DNA of 64,000 bases from Streptomyces sp. SLBN-118 (GCF_006715635.1 NZ_VFNP01000001.1:2294001-2358000); one strand, 5' to 3'. Shown: positions 10,578 through 20,168, counted from the stretch's first letter. The notes: generated from the letters alone by a model not told the origin. Numbers and translations: made by a program.

Positions 10578-13500
10578 TCACGCCGACGCCGCCACGTCCC
10601 CCGCCTCCCCGGGCGGGAACAGTCGCAGCCGGTGCGCCAGCGCCGCCGCCTCACCACGGCCCGAGACGCCCAGTTTCCCCAGGATGTTGGAGACGTGGAC
10701 ACTCGCCGTCTTCGGCGAGATGAACAGCTCTTCGGCAATCTGACGGTTGCTGCGGCCCGCCGCGACCAGCCGCAGGACGTCCTCCTCGCGGCGGGTCAGC
10801 CCCAGCGCCGGCCCCGTGGCCGGCGCAGGCGGGGACGGTTCGCCCGCGAGGGAGACGCGGGCCCGCTGGGCAAGCAGGGCGATGTCCTCCGACAGGGGCC
10901 GCGCGCCCAGGTCTCCGGCCGTCGCCGCAGCCTGCCGGAGCAGATCCGTGGCCTGTGCGCGGTGGGACTGAAGCAGGGCCTCCGCCCAGCGGTGGCGGAC
11001 CCTCGCCAGGTCGTACGGCCGCTCCAGCGCCTCGAAGGCCGCCGCCGCCTCGGCCCAGTCGAGGGCCGTGTCCTCGCCACCGGCGCGCAGCAGTTCGGCA
11101 CGGGTCCAGCGTTCGTGCGCCATCCAGACGGGCACCGCGCTGACCATGGTCCTGGCCGCCTTGCGGATCCGGTCCAGTGCCTCGGCGCGGCCGGGCTCCG
11201 CCGCGGGCAGCCCGCGGGTGTCCGCCTCCAGCGCCGCCGCGGCCCGCAGCAGCGGCCAGCCGTAGCGCTGGGTGCCCGGCGGGAAGCCCGCCGTCGCGGC
11301 CCGCTCGAACTCCGCCCGGGCGTCCAGCACACGCCCCTGCGCGGCAGCAATGCTCAGCGCCAGCATGTGCATCGGTATGGAGCTCTGCGGCATCGGGTCA
11401 TGCGGCCCGAAGTGCTCGCGTGCCGCCTGAAGACACTCGGCGGCCTTCGCCGCATCGCCCCGCTCCAGGGCCAGGACGGCCCACTTGAACGCGGCGAACC
11501 CCCGCGGCTTGGGGCTCAGCGCGATCCGCGCCGCCCGGTCCGCCGCCTGCGCCGTCTCGGTCCAGCGCCCCAGCGAGAAATACGATTCGGCCAGGTTGTT
11601 CAGGACCCATGCCTCGGTGTCCGACAGACCGTACTTACGGGAGAGTTCAACCCCTTCGGTGAGGACCTCCACGGACTCCCGCGAGCGGCCGACACCCTCC
11701 AGCACGGACGGTAGATTCACATGTGTACGCCCCACGAGCGAGGGCGTGCCGAGGGCGACGACTCGCTCCTTGACCGCGTACATCTCCGCGAGCCCGTCGT
11801 CCACGTGGCCCGCGTCGACCATGAGGCTGCCGAGGATGAGCCGCGCGCGCAGTTCGTTGTCCTCCTCGCCGACCATGCGCGCGTACTGCACCGCGCGCTC
11901 GGCGGTCGCCAGGCTCCCCGGCCCGGGGTCGTGCACCATGCCCCAGCCAGCCGCCTCCGCGAGCACCTCCGCGTGGACGGCGGACGGCGGCAGTCCGCGC
12001 ACCAGCTCCTGCGCCTGGGCCAGCTCCGCCCAGCCGTCGCCGCGGCCGAGTGCGGAGACCAGCAGGGAGCGCTGGAGCGTGAACCAGGCGCTGCGCAGCG
12101 GATCGTCCTCCGCAGCTGCCAGCCGCTGCCCGCGCTTGGTGATCTTCAGCGCGTGTTCGCGTTCACCGCTGAGGCGGCCCGCGACGGACGCCTCGGCCAT
12201 CAGGTCGAGGAAGCGCAGCGGTGTGGTGTCGGGGTCACAGCCGCAGGGAGGGTACGCCTCGGCGTAGTCCACGGGCCGCAGCGCCGCCCGCACCTCGTCC
12301 GGGGCGCTGTCCCACAGTTCCATCGCCCGGTCCAGCAGCTTCAGTTGCTCGGCGTAGGCATGCCGCCGCCGGGCCTCGATCGAGGCGCTGAGCACGGCCG
12401 GAAGGGCCTTGGCGGGGTCGTGCGCCTGGTACCAGTAGCTGGCGAGCCGGGTGGCCCGCTCCTCGTCCCGTACGAGCCAGGGATCGGCCTCCAGCGCCTG
12501 CGCGTACCTCAGGTTGAGCCGGGAGCGCTCGCCGGGCAGCAGGTCGTCGCTGACGGCCTCGCGCGCGAGGGAGTGCCGGAAGCGGTAGCCGTCCCCGTCG
12601 GGCGTGGCCTGGAGGATGTTCGCGCCGACCGCGGCCCGCAGCGCCTCGATGAGGTCGTCCTCGCCCAGCCGGGCCACGGCGAGCAGGAGACCGTACTCCA
12701 CGGTCGAGCCGCCTTCGGCGACGATCCGCGCGATCTGCTGGGCGCCCTCGGGCAGTGCCTCGATGCGTACGAGAAGAATGTCGCGCAGCGAGTCCGACAG
12801 GCCCGTCGCGCAGCCCCCGGCGATGCTGCAGGCAAGCTCCTCGACGAAGAAGGCATTGCCGTCGGAGCGCTCGAAGACCCGGTCCACCAGGGCCGGTTCG
12901 GGCTCGCTGGCCAGGATGCCGGCCATCTGGCGGTGGACTTCGCCGCGGTTGAAGCGGGTCAGCTCGATGCGCTGCACGGTGCGCATGCGGTCGAGCTCGG
13001 CGAGGAAGGGCCGCAGGGGGTGGCGCCGGTGGACGTCGTCGGAGCGATAGGTCGCGATCACGACGAGCCTGCCGCGGCGCAGCGTCCTGAAGAGGTACGC
13101 GAGCAGATGGCGGGTGGAGGCGTCGGCCCAGTGCATGTCCTCCAGGACGAGCACGACCGTGCGGTCCGCGGCGACGCGCTCCAGGAGGCGCGCGGTGAGC
13201 TCGAACAGGCGGGCCATGCTCTCTTCGTCGTGTCTGCTTCTGGCTCTGCGGCTCTCTCCCAACTCGGGCAGCAGCCGGGCCAGTTCGTCCTCCTGCCCGG
13301 CCGCGGCCGCCGCCAGCTCCTTGGGCAGCTGGCGGTGGAGCGCGCGCAGTGCGGTCGAGATCGGCGCGAACGGAAGCCCGTCCGCGCCGATCTCGACACA
13401 TCCCCCGACCGCGACGACAGCCTGACGGCGGCACGCCTCGGTGAGCAGCTCCTCGACGAGCCGGGTCTTGCCGACTCCGGCCTCACCGCCGATGAGCAGC

Positions 13501-13622
13501 GCCTGCGGCTCGCCCGCGGCACCGGTGGCGGCGCGGGCGAGCGCGTCGCCGAGCACGGTCAGTTCACCGGCGCGACCGACGAACACGGGGCTGACGGACC
13601 TGGTCTCCACGGTGCCGAGCAT
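10578..13622 (-). CDS. Large ATP-binding LuxR-family (LAL-type) regulator
   Basis: Transcription regulator of 1014 aa. The N-terminal AAA/NACHT-like ATPase has Walker A GGEAGVGKTRLVEELL and Walker B VVLVLEDMHWAD; the long middle part is TPR-like helical repeat; the C-terminal LuxR helix-turn-helix begins LTRREEDVLRLVAAGRSNRQ and contains FISPKTASVHVSNILGKLGV. LAL proteins usually act as pathway-specific or sugar-responsive activators, but the ligand and target here are unknown. The ATG at 13622 is preferred, with GAGGG about 7 bases upstream; the frame extends 17 codons further. It ends convergently with the sugar dehydrogenase gene. Confidence 0.92.
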   Translation of the reverse strand: MLGTVETRSVSPVFVGRAGELTVLGDALARAATGAAGEPQALLIGGEAGVGKTRLVEELLTEACRRQAVVAVGGCVEIGADGLPFAPISTALRALHRQLPKELAAAAAGQEDELARLLPELGESRRARSRHDEESMARLFELTARLLERVAADRTVVLVLEDMHWADASTRHLLAYLFRTLRRGRLVVIATYRSDDVHRRHPLRPFLAELDRMRTVQRIELTRFNRGEVHRQMAGILASEPEPALVDRVFERSDGNAFFVEELACSIAGGCATGLSDSLRDILLVRIEALPEGAQQIARIVAEGGSTVEYGLLLAVARLGEDDLIEALRAAVGANILQATPDGDGYRFRHSLAREAVSDDLLPGERSRLNLRYAQALEADPWLVRDEERATRLASYWYQAHDPAKALPAVLSASIEARRRHAYAEQLKLLDRAMELWDSAPDEVRAALRPVDYAEAYPPCGCDPDTTPLRFLDLMAEASVAGRLSGEREHALKITKRGQRLAAAEDDPLRSAWFTLQRSLLVSALGRGDGWAELAQAQELVRGLPPSAVHAEVLAEAAGWGMVHDPGPGSLATAERAVQYARMVGEEDNELRARLILGSLMVDAGHVDDGLAEMYAVKERVVALGTPSLVGRTHVNLPSVLEGVGRSRESVEVLTEGVELSRKYGLSDTEAWVLNNLAESYFSLGRWTETAQAADRAARIALSPKPRGFAAFKWAVLALERGDAAKAAECLQAAREHFGPHDPMPQSSIPMHMLALSIAAAQGRVLDARAEFERAATAGFPPGTQRYGWPLLRAAAALEADTRGLPAAEPGRAEALDRIRKAARTMVSAVPVWMAHERWTRAELLRAGGEDTALDWAEAAAAFEALERPYDLARVRHRWAEALLQSHRAQATDLLRQAAATAGDLGARPLSEDIALLAQRARVSLAGEPSPPAPATGPALGLTRREEDVLRLVAAGRSNRQIAEELFISPKTASVHVSNILGKLGVSGRGEAAALAHRLRLFPPGEAGDVAASA

Positions 13623-13689
13623 CGCACAGCCCTCGGACAATGCAGCACCCTTGATCGGAACGACGGTTGTCACGCGCGGCCACGCCCGC

Positions 13690-13863
13690 TCAAGCGGCTC
13701 GCTCGTAGCGGGTGCTGTGGCGACTCACCGGCCCCTCCCCTGTGTCCTTGGCGGACCGTCTGGCGGCGCGGCGGGCCCTGCGCACCTGCCGGACGAGGCG
13801 CGCGTTCTCGGCCTCACGGAGCAGGTCGGCCAGCCGGAGCTCGTGCATCCTGTACTCGAACAT
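13690..13863 (-). CDS. Small basic hypothetical protein, 57 aa
   Basis: The protein begins MFEYRMHELRLADLLREAEN and is rich in Arg and Ala, predicted as one or two charged helices. GGGAG lies 7 bases before the ATG at 13863. Short proteins starting MFEY with a similar charged helix are common and unannotated in Streptomyces. The longer upstream frame has no support. No function can be given. It lies directly upstream of the LAL regulator on the same strand. Confidence 0.6.
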   Translation of the reverse strand: MFEYRMHELRLADLLREAENARLVRQVRRARRAARRSAKDTGEGPVSRHSTRYERAA

Positions 13864-14009
13864 GTCGTACTCCCTGGTTGCGAGTTGTCTCGGCGTCTTG
13901 CGATGCCTCAACTTTCGTTTCCCAGGGGGGTCCGCCACATCGGGAGGGTTCCGCATCTTGGCGGCGTCGGGGTCCTTAGACGCGTCCCCATACCGGCGAC
14001 CGCGTCCTA

Positions 14010-14030
14010 AGGCCCCTTCGGCGGGGGCCT
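14010..14030 (-). terminator. Hairpin after the acetyltransferase gene
   Basis: AGGCCCC and GGGGCCT form a 7-bp stem with a short loop directly at the stop codon of the minus-strand acetyltransferase. A second imperfect repeat (CTTAGACGCG / CGCGTCCTAAG) flanks it just downstream. Confidence 0.5.
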
Positions 14031-14812
14031 CAGACCTCAGGGGGTCGGCCCGCCGACGTCTCGTAGACGTAAGGAGTGGTGGTGCTCAGCGCCGCGAAGC
14101 CGAGCCGTTGCAGGATGGGACGGCTCTGGTCCGAGGCGTCGACCTGAAGGAAGCGGCAGCCGTTCGCGGCGGCGACACGGGCCCGGTGAGCGATCAGTGC
14201 CCGGTAGATGCCGCGGCCCCGCCAGTCGGCGACGGTGCCGCCGCCCCACAGGCCGGCGAAGCCGGTGCCCGGGTGAAGCTCCATGCGCGCCCCGCAGACC
14301 GGACGGTCCCCGGCCATCGCTACGGTCATGAGGACGGTGTCCGGGGTCTGCGCCAGCTGGGCGATGAGCTGTTCGCGCAGCCGGGCGCCGCCCGCGCCGA
14401 AGGCCTGCTCGTGCACGTCCACCAGGAGTTCCACGCCTGCGGCGTCGGTGACGGTCTCCAGCCGGATGCCGTCGGGGAGTTGGACGGCGGTGGGCAGATC
14501 GCGGGTCTCGGCGACCATGACCGTCTCCTCGGGCCCGGGTGTGAAGCCCGCTGCCCGCAGCCGGGTGCCCAGGTCGTGCGGCTGGTCGTACCCGTAGAGT
14601 TTCCACTCGAAGTCACGCCCCAGGGCGGTGAAGTACCGCACCTGCCGGGCGATCGCGGTGTCGGCCGTGGCCGGGTCCAGGCCGGACCAGACGATGCCGT
14701 TCCAGTCGCCCTCGGCGCCGACCTGGCGCACCACGTCGCCGATCCGCTCGCCGCCTGGTGCGTGCCGTCGCATCCGGTGGTCGAACCGGCCGAGCACCTC
14801 GTCGTGATCCAT
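14030..14812 (-). CDS. GNAT-family N-acetyltransferase
   Basis: A 260-aa protein with a C-terminal GNAT domain: GLWGGGTVADWRGRGIYRAL holds the acetyl-CoA pyrophosphate loop (RGRGIY), followed by ALIAHRARVAAANGCRFLQV and the terminal LGF strand. The N-terminal half (about 110 residues) resembles a degenerate second GNAT fold. The substrate is unknown. The start at 14812 (MDHDEVLGRFD) is chosen by content; there is no convincing ribosome site, and the frame continues 12 codons upstream. Confidence 0.82.
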   Translation of the reverse strand: MDHDEVLGRFDHRMRRHAPGGERIGDVVRQVGAEGDWNGIVWSGLDPATADTAIARQVRYFTALGRDFEWKLYGYDQPHDLGTRLRAAGFTPGPEETVMVAETRDLPTAVQLPDGIRLETVTDAAGVELLVDVHEQAFGAGGARLREQLIAQLAQTPDTVLMTVAMAGDRPVCGARMELHPGTGFAGLWGGGTVADWRGRGIYRALIAHRARVAAANGCRFLQVDASDQSRPILQRLGFAALSTTTPYVYETSAGRPPEV

Positions 14813-14864
14813 CCGCCCATTGCAGCAGCGCGCGGATGGACTCACCAACGACTTTCGGGTGCCG

Positions 14865-15034
14865 CCTAAGGGCTGTCCCGCAATACCCGGCGGATGAGCG
14901 CGCGGCGTCAGATGCGGTGCATCGCAAGGCGGAGAGTCGTCCTCATACTGGGCGTATTCGGGCGATTCGACAACGCAGCGAGGTGCCGTAGCTGTCGTCG
15001 CGCGCCCGGCGGGTATTGCGGGACAGCCCTTAGG
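14865..15034. mobile_element. MITE-like element with perfect 25-bp terminal inverted repeats
   Basis: The 170-bp element is bounded by perfect 25-bp inverted repeats starting CCTAAGGGCTGTCCCGCAAT at 14865 and ending at 15034. Similarity continues imperfectly inward (a GCGCGCGGCG-like block on both sides). It has no coding capacity. The right arm overlaps the TAA stop of the membrane protein gene, so it may also serve as that gene's terminator. Short GGGCTGTCCCG-ended elements are abundant in Streptomyces genomes. No target duplication was identified. Confidence 0.7.
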
Positions 15035-15578
15035 AGCCGGTGGTGGGCAAGGACAGGAGGAGGTCGAAGTACATGCCGGCGGAGACGATCATTCCAAGGA
15101 CGCCGAGGGCGACTCCGGCGACGGCGAAAGCACGCACCCAGCCGGCCTTCTGGGGCAGGGCGAGCACGGCCGCACCGACGATCAGGGCGAGCAGCGCGAA
15201 GATGCCGTTGACCAGGGCCGTGGTGTGCCAGGCATCGCCGTAGACCGCGGCGATCTGCTGGGCGGGGGTGCCGCCCTGCGAGGTCTTGATCTGGCCAATC
15301 AGGGTCTGGCGCTCGGAGGCGACCTTCCCGACCCAGCTGCCGCTGAGCGCGACAACGCCGAGTCCGGCGGCCACGACGGCCGCGGCGGAGGCCCCGATGC
15401 CAGACGTGCGCGGAGTCTCCTCTGCGTCGTCGGTCCCGTCGTCAAGGGCGTCGGCCGACACCGCGGCCGCGTCGGTCCCGACCGGCTCGGCGGCCGCGTC
15501 GGCGCCCTCGTCCTTCAGCGCGGCCGCGGTGGTCGCTTCGGCCTGCTCGGTGGTCTTTTCGGTATCGGTGGGGTTCAT
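15030..15578 (-). CDS. Predicted three-span membrane protein with acidic N-terminus
   Basis: A 182-aa hypothetical protein. The first 65 residues or so are Asp/Glu/Ala/Thr-rich and probably disordered and cytoplasmic. Hydrophobic segments follow: ASAAAVVAAGLGVVALSGSW, GIFALLALIVGAAVLALP, and AFAVAGVALGVLGMIVSAGM. Between the first and second lies an extracytoplasmic loop with VASERQTLIGQIKTSQGG. No family was recognised. The start at 15578 (MNPTDTEK) is a guess between two Met codons. The stop codon lies inside the inverted-repeat element. Confidence 0.7.
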   Translation of the reverse strand: MNPTDTEKTTEQAEATTAAALKDEGADAAAEPVGTDAAAVSADALDDGTDDAEETPRTSGIGASAAAVVAAGLGVVALSGSWVGKVASERQTLIGQIKTSQGGTPAQQIAAVYGDAWHTTALVNGIFALLALIVGAAVLALPQKAGWVRAFAVAGVALGVLGMIVSAGMYFDLLLSLPTTGS

Positions 15579-15632
15579 GCGCCGCACGCTAGGCGGCCTG
15601 TCTGAGAGTCCCCTTAACGACCCGGCGCCCGT

Positions 15633-16208
15633 CTATCGAGCGGAGGCCGCATCCCTCGCCCGCAGGCTGCGCCATTGAGGCGCGAGCACCGACCAGACCT
15701 CCATGTCGTGCCGTACGCCCCGGTACGGATAGGCCTCCCGCAGCACCCCGTCGCGGGTCATCCCCAGCCGCTGCGCCACCTTGAGGCTCGCCGTGTTCCC
15801 GGCCGCCGCCATCCACTCGACGCGGTGCATCCCCCGCTCCTGGACCGCCCAGTCGATCAGCACCCGTACGGCCCGGGTGACCAGACCGCGGCCCGCCGCC
15901 GAGGGCTCCAGCCAGCAGCCGGCCTCGCAGTACTCGAGGGCGGTGTCGAAGACTCGGAAGAGGACCCCGCCGACGAGCGTCCCGTCCAGCCAGATCCCGT
16001 AGATCCGCCCTGTGTCGGCGGCCTGCTTCTCGGCGTACGACTGGAGGAAACCGCGCGCCGAATCGATGTCGGCCGCGGCGGCCGCGAGTCCTATGTACCG
16101 GCCGATGAATTCCCGCCCGCGATCGATGTGGGCCAGGAACTCCTCGGCCTGCCAGGGCTCCAGGGGGCGCAGTTCCGCTCCGTCGTCGCCCAGGGATATC
16201 GCGAACAT
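15633..16208 (-). CDS. RimJ/RimL-type GNAT acetyltransferase
   Basis: A 191-aa acetyltransferase resembling the ribosomal-protein-serine N-acetyltransferase group. Features are an N-terminal LRPLEPWQAEEFLAHIDRGR, central EAGCWLEPSAAGRGLVTRAV with the acetyl-CoA loop, and RVEWMAAAGNTASLKVAQRL followed by GMTRDGVLREAYPYRGVRHD, the typical family tail. The physiological substrate (ribosomal protein, antibiotic or small molecule) is not determinable. It is separated by 26 bp from the MMPL gene on the same strand and could be co-transcribed. Confidence 0.88.
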   Translation of the reverse strand: MFAISLGDDGAELRPLEPWQAEEFLAHIDRGREFIGRYIGLAAAAADIDSARGFLQSYAEKQAADTGRIYGIWLDGTLVGGVLFRVFDTALEYCEAGCWLEPSAAGRGLVTRAVRVLIDWAVQERGMHRVEWMAAAGNTASLKVAQRLGMTRDGVLREAYPYRGVRHDMEVWSVLAPQWRSLRARDAASAR

Positions 16209-16234
16209 CGTCTTCCTCCGGCCCGTTTACGCCT

Positions 16235-18439
16235 CTATGGCACGAGCTGGGTGTCCTCGCTCGCGCGCTGCCCAGGGATCTTCGCATGCACAGGGCGCTC
16301 GGGCGCCTCGATGCTGATGCGCGGCAGCCTGCGGTCGAGCCAGCGCGGCAGCCACCAGTTCGCCCCGCCCAGCATGTGCATCAGGGCAGGGACCAGGAGC
16401 GTACGCAGCACGAACGCGTCCAGCGCGACCGCGGCCGCGAGTGCTATGCCGAACATCGCGATGACCCGGTCGCCGCTGAGCACGAAGGCGAGGAAGACCG
16501 AAATCATGATCACGGCCGCGGAGTTGATCACCCGGCTGGTCTCGGCGAGGCCGACCCGTACGGCCCGGCGGTTGTCGCCGGTCTCCAGCCACTCCTCGTA
16601 CATCCGGCTCACCAGGAAGACCTGGTAGTCCATCGACAGTCCGAAGAGCACCGAGACCATGATCACCGGAAGGAAGGGCTCGATGGGGCCCGCCCGCCCG
16701 AGCCCGAGCAGCTCACTGCCCCAGCCCCACTGGAAGATCGCGACGACGATCCCGAAGGACGAGGCGACGGCGGCCACATTCATCAGGGCGGCCTTGAGCG
16801 GGATGCCGATCGAACGGAAGGCCAGCAACAGAAGCAGACAGCCGAGGACGATGACGACACCGACGAAGAGCGGGAGCTTGCCGATGATGATCTCGGCGAA
16901 GTCGTCGTAGCTCGCCGTCACCCCGCCGACGTGGACCTGCAGCGAAGAGCCGTCCGCCGCGGTGGGCAGGAGGTCGTCGCGCAGCCGGTCGACGAGCTCG
17001 CTGGTCGCCTTCGACTGGGGCGCCGATTCCGGTACGACGGTGAGCACCGCCGTGTCACCGCTGCCGTTGTACGTCGTCGCGCCGACGGACTCGATGCCCT
17101 TGGCGCCTCGCAGGGTGCCGGGCAGCTTGTCCATCGCCAGCCGGTCGTCGGCGCCGTCGAGATGGGCGACCACGGTGAGGGGGCCGTTGACACCGGGGCC
17201 GAAGCCTTCGGCGAGCCGGTCGTACGCCTGGCGGGTGGTGGAGGTGGCGGCGCCGTTGCCCTGGTCGGAGGTGCCGAGCTGGAGCGAGAACGTCGGCAGG
17301 GCGAGCACGAGCATGACCACCGCGGCGACGGCCCCGAGCAGCTTCGGGTGGCGTTCGACGAAGGCGGACCAGCGGGCGGCGAAGCCGGTCGGCAGCTCGG
17401 GCTCAGGGCCGTGTTCGTCCAGTCGGCGCCGTTCGCGCCTGCTGAGGGCCCGCATACCGATGAACGACAGCAGTGCGGGCAGCAGAGTCACCGAAGCGGC
17501 CACGGTGAGGACGACGGTCAGACAGGCCGCAATCGCGACGCCGTTGAGGAAGCTGAGCCGCAGGATGAGCATGCCGAGCAGGGCGATGCAGACGGTGGCG
17601 CCCGCGAAGACGACCGCGCGGCCGGTGGTGGCGACGGCCTCGCGGGCGGCCTGGGCCACCGGCAGTCCGCGCCGCAGGCCCTTGCGGTGTCTGGTCACGA
17701 TGAACAGCGCGTAGTCGATGCCGACGCCGAGCCCGACCAGCATGCCGAGCATAGGGGCGAAGTCGGCGACGCTCATCACATGCCCGAGCAGGACGATGCC
17801 CGCAAAGGCGGTGCCGACCGAGACGAGCGCGGTGGCTATGGGGAGCAGGCTGGCGGCGAGCGAGCCGAAGGCGAGGAAGAGGACGACCGCGGCGACGGCC
17901 ACGCCGACGATCTCGGCCACATGGGCTGTGGACGCCTCGGTGAGCGCGATGGCGCTTCCGCCGAGCTCGACCTCGAGCCCGCCCGTCTCGGCCGCCTTCG
18001 CGGTGGCGACGACCGCTTCGGCCTGCGCCTCGGGGATGGCGTCGGCCTGCTGGTCGAAGGTGACGGTGGCGTAGGCGGTGTGCCCGTCCGCGCTGGTCTG
18101 GCCGATGCCTTCGGTGGCGTAGGGGCTGGTGACGGAGGCGACCCCGTCGAGCTTGGCGACCTTGTCGAGCATCTGGGAGACGGGCTGCCGTACGCCGGCG
18201 GCGCGGACGCTGCCGGTGTCCATGTGCCAGACGATGGTGTCGCTGTCCCCGCCCTGGCCGTGGAAGCCTTCCTGCAGGAGGGCGGTCGCACGGCCGGACT
18301 CGGTGCCCGGGACCTCGTAGTCGTTGGAGTAGGCGGTGCCCGCGACGCCGGCGGCGGCTGCGACGCCGACGAAAGCCAGCAGCCACAGGACTACGGCTGT
18401 GAGTCGGTGCGTGACGCACCAGCGGGCGATTGCTGCCAA
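16235..18439 (-). CDS. MMPL-family RND transporter
   Basis: A 734-aa inner-membrane exporter of the MmpL class. It has the two-repeat RND layout: TM1, a large extracytoplasmic loop, then TM2-6 including GVGIDYALFIVTRHRKGLRR, then a second repeat ending with GLSMDYQVFLVSRMYEEWLE. The paired GxDY motifs carry the Asp-Tyr proton-relay residues. Actinobacterial MmpL proteins export lipids, siderophores or antibiotics; the substrate here is unknown. It is preceded by about 200 bp of non-coding sequence likely to hold its promoter. Confidence 0.93.
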   Translation of the reverse strand: MAAIARWCVTHRLTAVVLWLLAFVGVAAAAGVAGTAYSNDYEVPGTESGRATALLQEGFHGQGGDSDTIVWHMDTGSVRAAGVRQPVSQMLDKVAKLDGVASVTSPYATEGIGQTSADGHTAYATVTFDQQADAIPEAQAEAVVATAKAAETGGLEVELGGSAIALTEASTAHVAEIVGVAVAAVVLFLAFGSLAASLLPIATALVSVGTAFAGIVLLGHVMSVADFAPMLGMLVGLGVGIDYALFIVTRHRKGLRRGLPVAQAAREAVATTGRAVVFAGATVCIALLGMLILRLSFLNGVAIAACLTVVLTVAASVTLLPALLSFIGMRALSRRERRRLDEHGPEPELPTGFAARWSAFVERHPKLLGAVAAVVMLVLALPTFSLQLGTSDQGNGAATSTTRQAYDRLAEGFGPGVNGPLTVVAHLDGADDRLAMDKLPGTLRGAKGIESVGATTYNGSGDTAVLTVVPESAPQSKATSELVDRLRDDLLPTAADGSSLQVHVGGVTASYDDFAEIIIGKLPLFVGVVIVLGCLLLLLAFRSIGIPLKAALMNVAAVASSFGIVVAIFQWGWGSELLGLGRAGPIEPFLPVIMVSVLFGLSMDYQVFLVSRMYEEWLETGDNRRAVRVGLAETSRVINSAAVIMISVFLAFVLSGDRVIAMFGIALAAAVALDAFVLRTLLVPALMHMLGGANWWLPRWLDRRLPRISIEAPERPVHAKIPGQRASEDTQLVP

Positions 18440-18643
18440 CGGACTTGCTCCCTGGGTGGTTCGTGGATCTTTGATCGGGAACAGCCCGCAAAGAACTCAT
18501 GACCAACGAAACCTACGAAGAGACACTCTCGCAGTAGAACGTGATTCTTTGTCCCTTTCGTGTGCTTCCTCACAGCAGCACCAGGGGCCCGAGGTCAGCC
18601 CTCCGGACCCCTGTTCACCTGCTCTTTTGTGCCCCAGCCGCCA

Positions 18644-19036
18644 GCCCGAGACGCTCGCTTCCCCGTTTTCGATGTGACCCATCAGACGGCGGCGGAAGCC
18701 GGATTCGCGGTCGGCGGTCACCTCGATGTCGTACCAGCCGTGCGCGTCGGCCGCCGAGTGGACGACGCTGCGGCTGCGCCCCGGCTTCACCGTGACCGTG
18801 CGGGTCCAGTCCGTGAGGTCGGCCTCGTCGACGTAGGCCGGCGGCCGGAGGGTGAAGGTGACCGGCTTGCTGCCCTCGTTGCGCAGCGTGAGGTGGAGAT
18901 CACGGTCGCGGTGGTCGATCGAGGAGGAGACCTCGGCCGTGCCGCCCGCTCCGCCCGCGAACTCACGGCGGAAGCCGTTCGGCCCGGTGATCGTGAAGCG
19001 GTAGGCGTCCTTGGTCTGATGCCGCTGATAACCGCC
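18644..19036 (-). pseudogene. Relic of phosphocholine-specific phospholipase C (C-terminal domain)
   Basis: The minus strand from about 19036 reads YRFTITGPNGFRREFAGGAG, RDLHLTLRNEGSKPVTFTLR and GWYDIEVTADRESGFRRRLM, ending near GHIENGEASVSG. This is the C-terminal beta-sandwich domain found at the end of bacterial phospholipase C. No catalytic domain, start codon or proper stop accompanies it: the frame runs on past the natural C-terminus. It is therefore a remnant of a deleted secreted lipase gene. Confidence 0.75.
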
Positions 19037-19268
19037 CGGAACGCAGTGAAGCCGGATGGCGTGAGGAAGTCCCGTGGACGGCGCAGCGGTGAACGTCCAA
19101 GTGTCCGTCGCAAGAGTCCAAACCGGGGATGGCCGGGGGGAGTTACCGGCAATTACCTGCCCCCAGCCGTCCCGAGACTGTACGCCCGGTGTACCCGTGC
19201 TGTTCCGCGGCCGTAAATCCCCATCCGTGCGGCAGGCGTTGTCGGCGGCGGCTGGCACGATGGGTGAC

Positions 19269-20168
19269 ATGGAAAACACGGGGACCAACCAGCCGATCGT
19301 TTGGCCCGGCGACGCCGCGGACTTCGCCCTGACGCTCCATGACACACCTGACCCGTACTTCGGCCAAGCCCCGGTTCCGGTGCTGGCGTACGAACCGGGG
19401 GCCTCGCTGCGGGACCGGCGGGAGGCCTTCCGGGAGGTGTACGCCGCGATCGTGGCCCGGATCGGCGAGCCCACGCTCTACGGCGGCTCGGCGGAAGGCC
19501 CCAGCATCCGCTGGCGCGACTGCAGAAGGGTGGTGCTCCTCGCGGGCAATCGCCGCCTCGCGCACCTGTCGGTCCACGACACGGACACCCTGGAGAACGA
19601 CGAACGGCGCACCTTCGAATGGGGCGGCACCTGGTCGGCGGACGAACCGCACGACTTCGCCTTCCTGCCGTACGTCTGGCAGTTGGACCGGAGCGGGCCG
19701 GGCCTTCGGCCCGTCGAGCGGCCGCGCGGGAGCATGGCCTCCAGCCTCGAACACTTCCAGAGCGCGCTGGAGTTGCTGCTCATGGCCTGGGTCGAGCAGC
19801 TTTCGGTGCAGGTCGGCGGCGACTGGGCGAGCTTCAGCGTGACCAGCGGGGCGGACCGCGGCCGGCAGCTTCAGATCTCGTACGCGCTGGAGGACGGGCT
19901 GCATGTCTCCGTCGACGACCGCGACGGCGAGGACAGCCAGGAGCGGGCCGGGCTGATGCGCTCACGCGGCTGGCAGTCCCTCGACCGTGGCTGGTGGCAG
20001 ACGGACTTCCCCGAGCCGGAGCGCCCGGAGGTGGCGGCGGTGGCCCGCCTGGCGATCACGGAACTGCGGGCACGGGGCACCAAGGAGCCGGAGGAACTGC
20101 GCGCGAGGGACGTCAGCTGCAAGGACCGCGGCGAGCTGTGGCTCCCGGGCCTTGGCATACGCCACTGA
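19269..20168 (+). CDS. Hypothetical cytoplasmic protein, 299 aa
   Basis: The gene begins MENTGTNQPIVWPGDAADFA; codon use is typical of the region. It is soluble with no signal peptide or membrane span. The C-terminal half (from VEQLSVQVGGDWASF through LGIRH) resembles small chaperone-like YbjN/CesT-type folds seen in many unannotated Streptomyces proteins, but this is a weak impression. No catalytic motif is visible. ATG codons at 19260 and 19269 are both possible and neither has a strong ribosome site. The gene is convergent with gatB. Confidence 0.75.
   Translation: MENTGTNQPIVWPGDAADFALTLHDTPDPYFGQAPVPVLAYEPGASLRDRREAFREVYAAIVARIGEPTLYGGSAEGPSIRWRDCRRVVLLAGNRRLAHLSVHDTDTLENDERRTFEWGGTWSADEPHDFAFLPYVWQLDRSGPGLRPVERPRGSMASSLEHFQSALELLLMAWVEQLSVQVGGDWASFSVTSGADRGRQLQISYALEDGLHVSVDDRDGEDSQERAGLMRSRGWQSLDRGWWQTDFPEPERPEVAAVARLAITELRARGTKEPEELRARDVSCKDRGELWLPGLGIRH

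Noticed and set aside
18497..19474. 325-residue minus-strand frame as a complete gene
   Set aside because: Only the middle part resembles a protein (phospholipase C tail). The ends have no homology and overlap the start of the plus-strand gene, so it is annotated as a relic.
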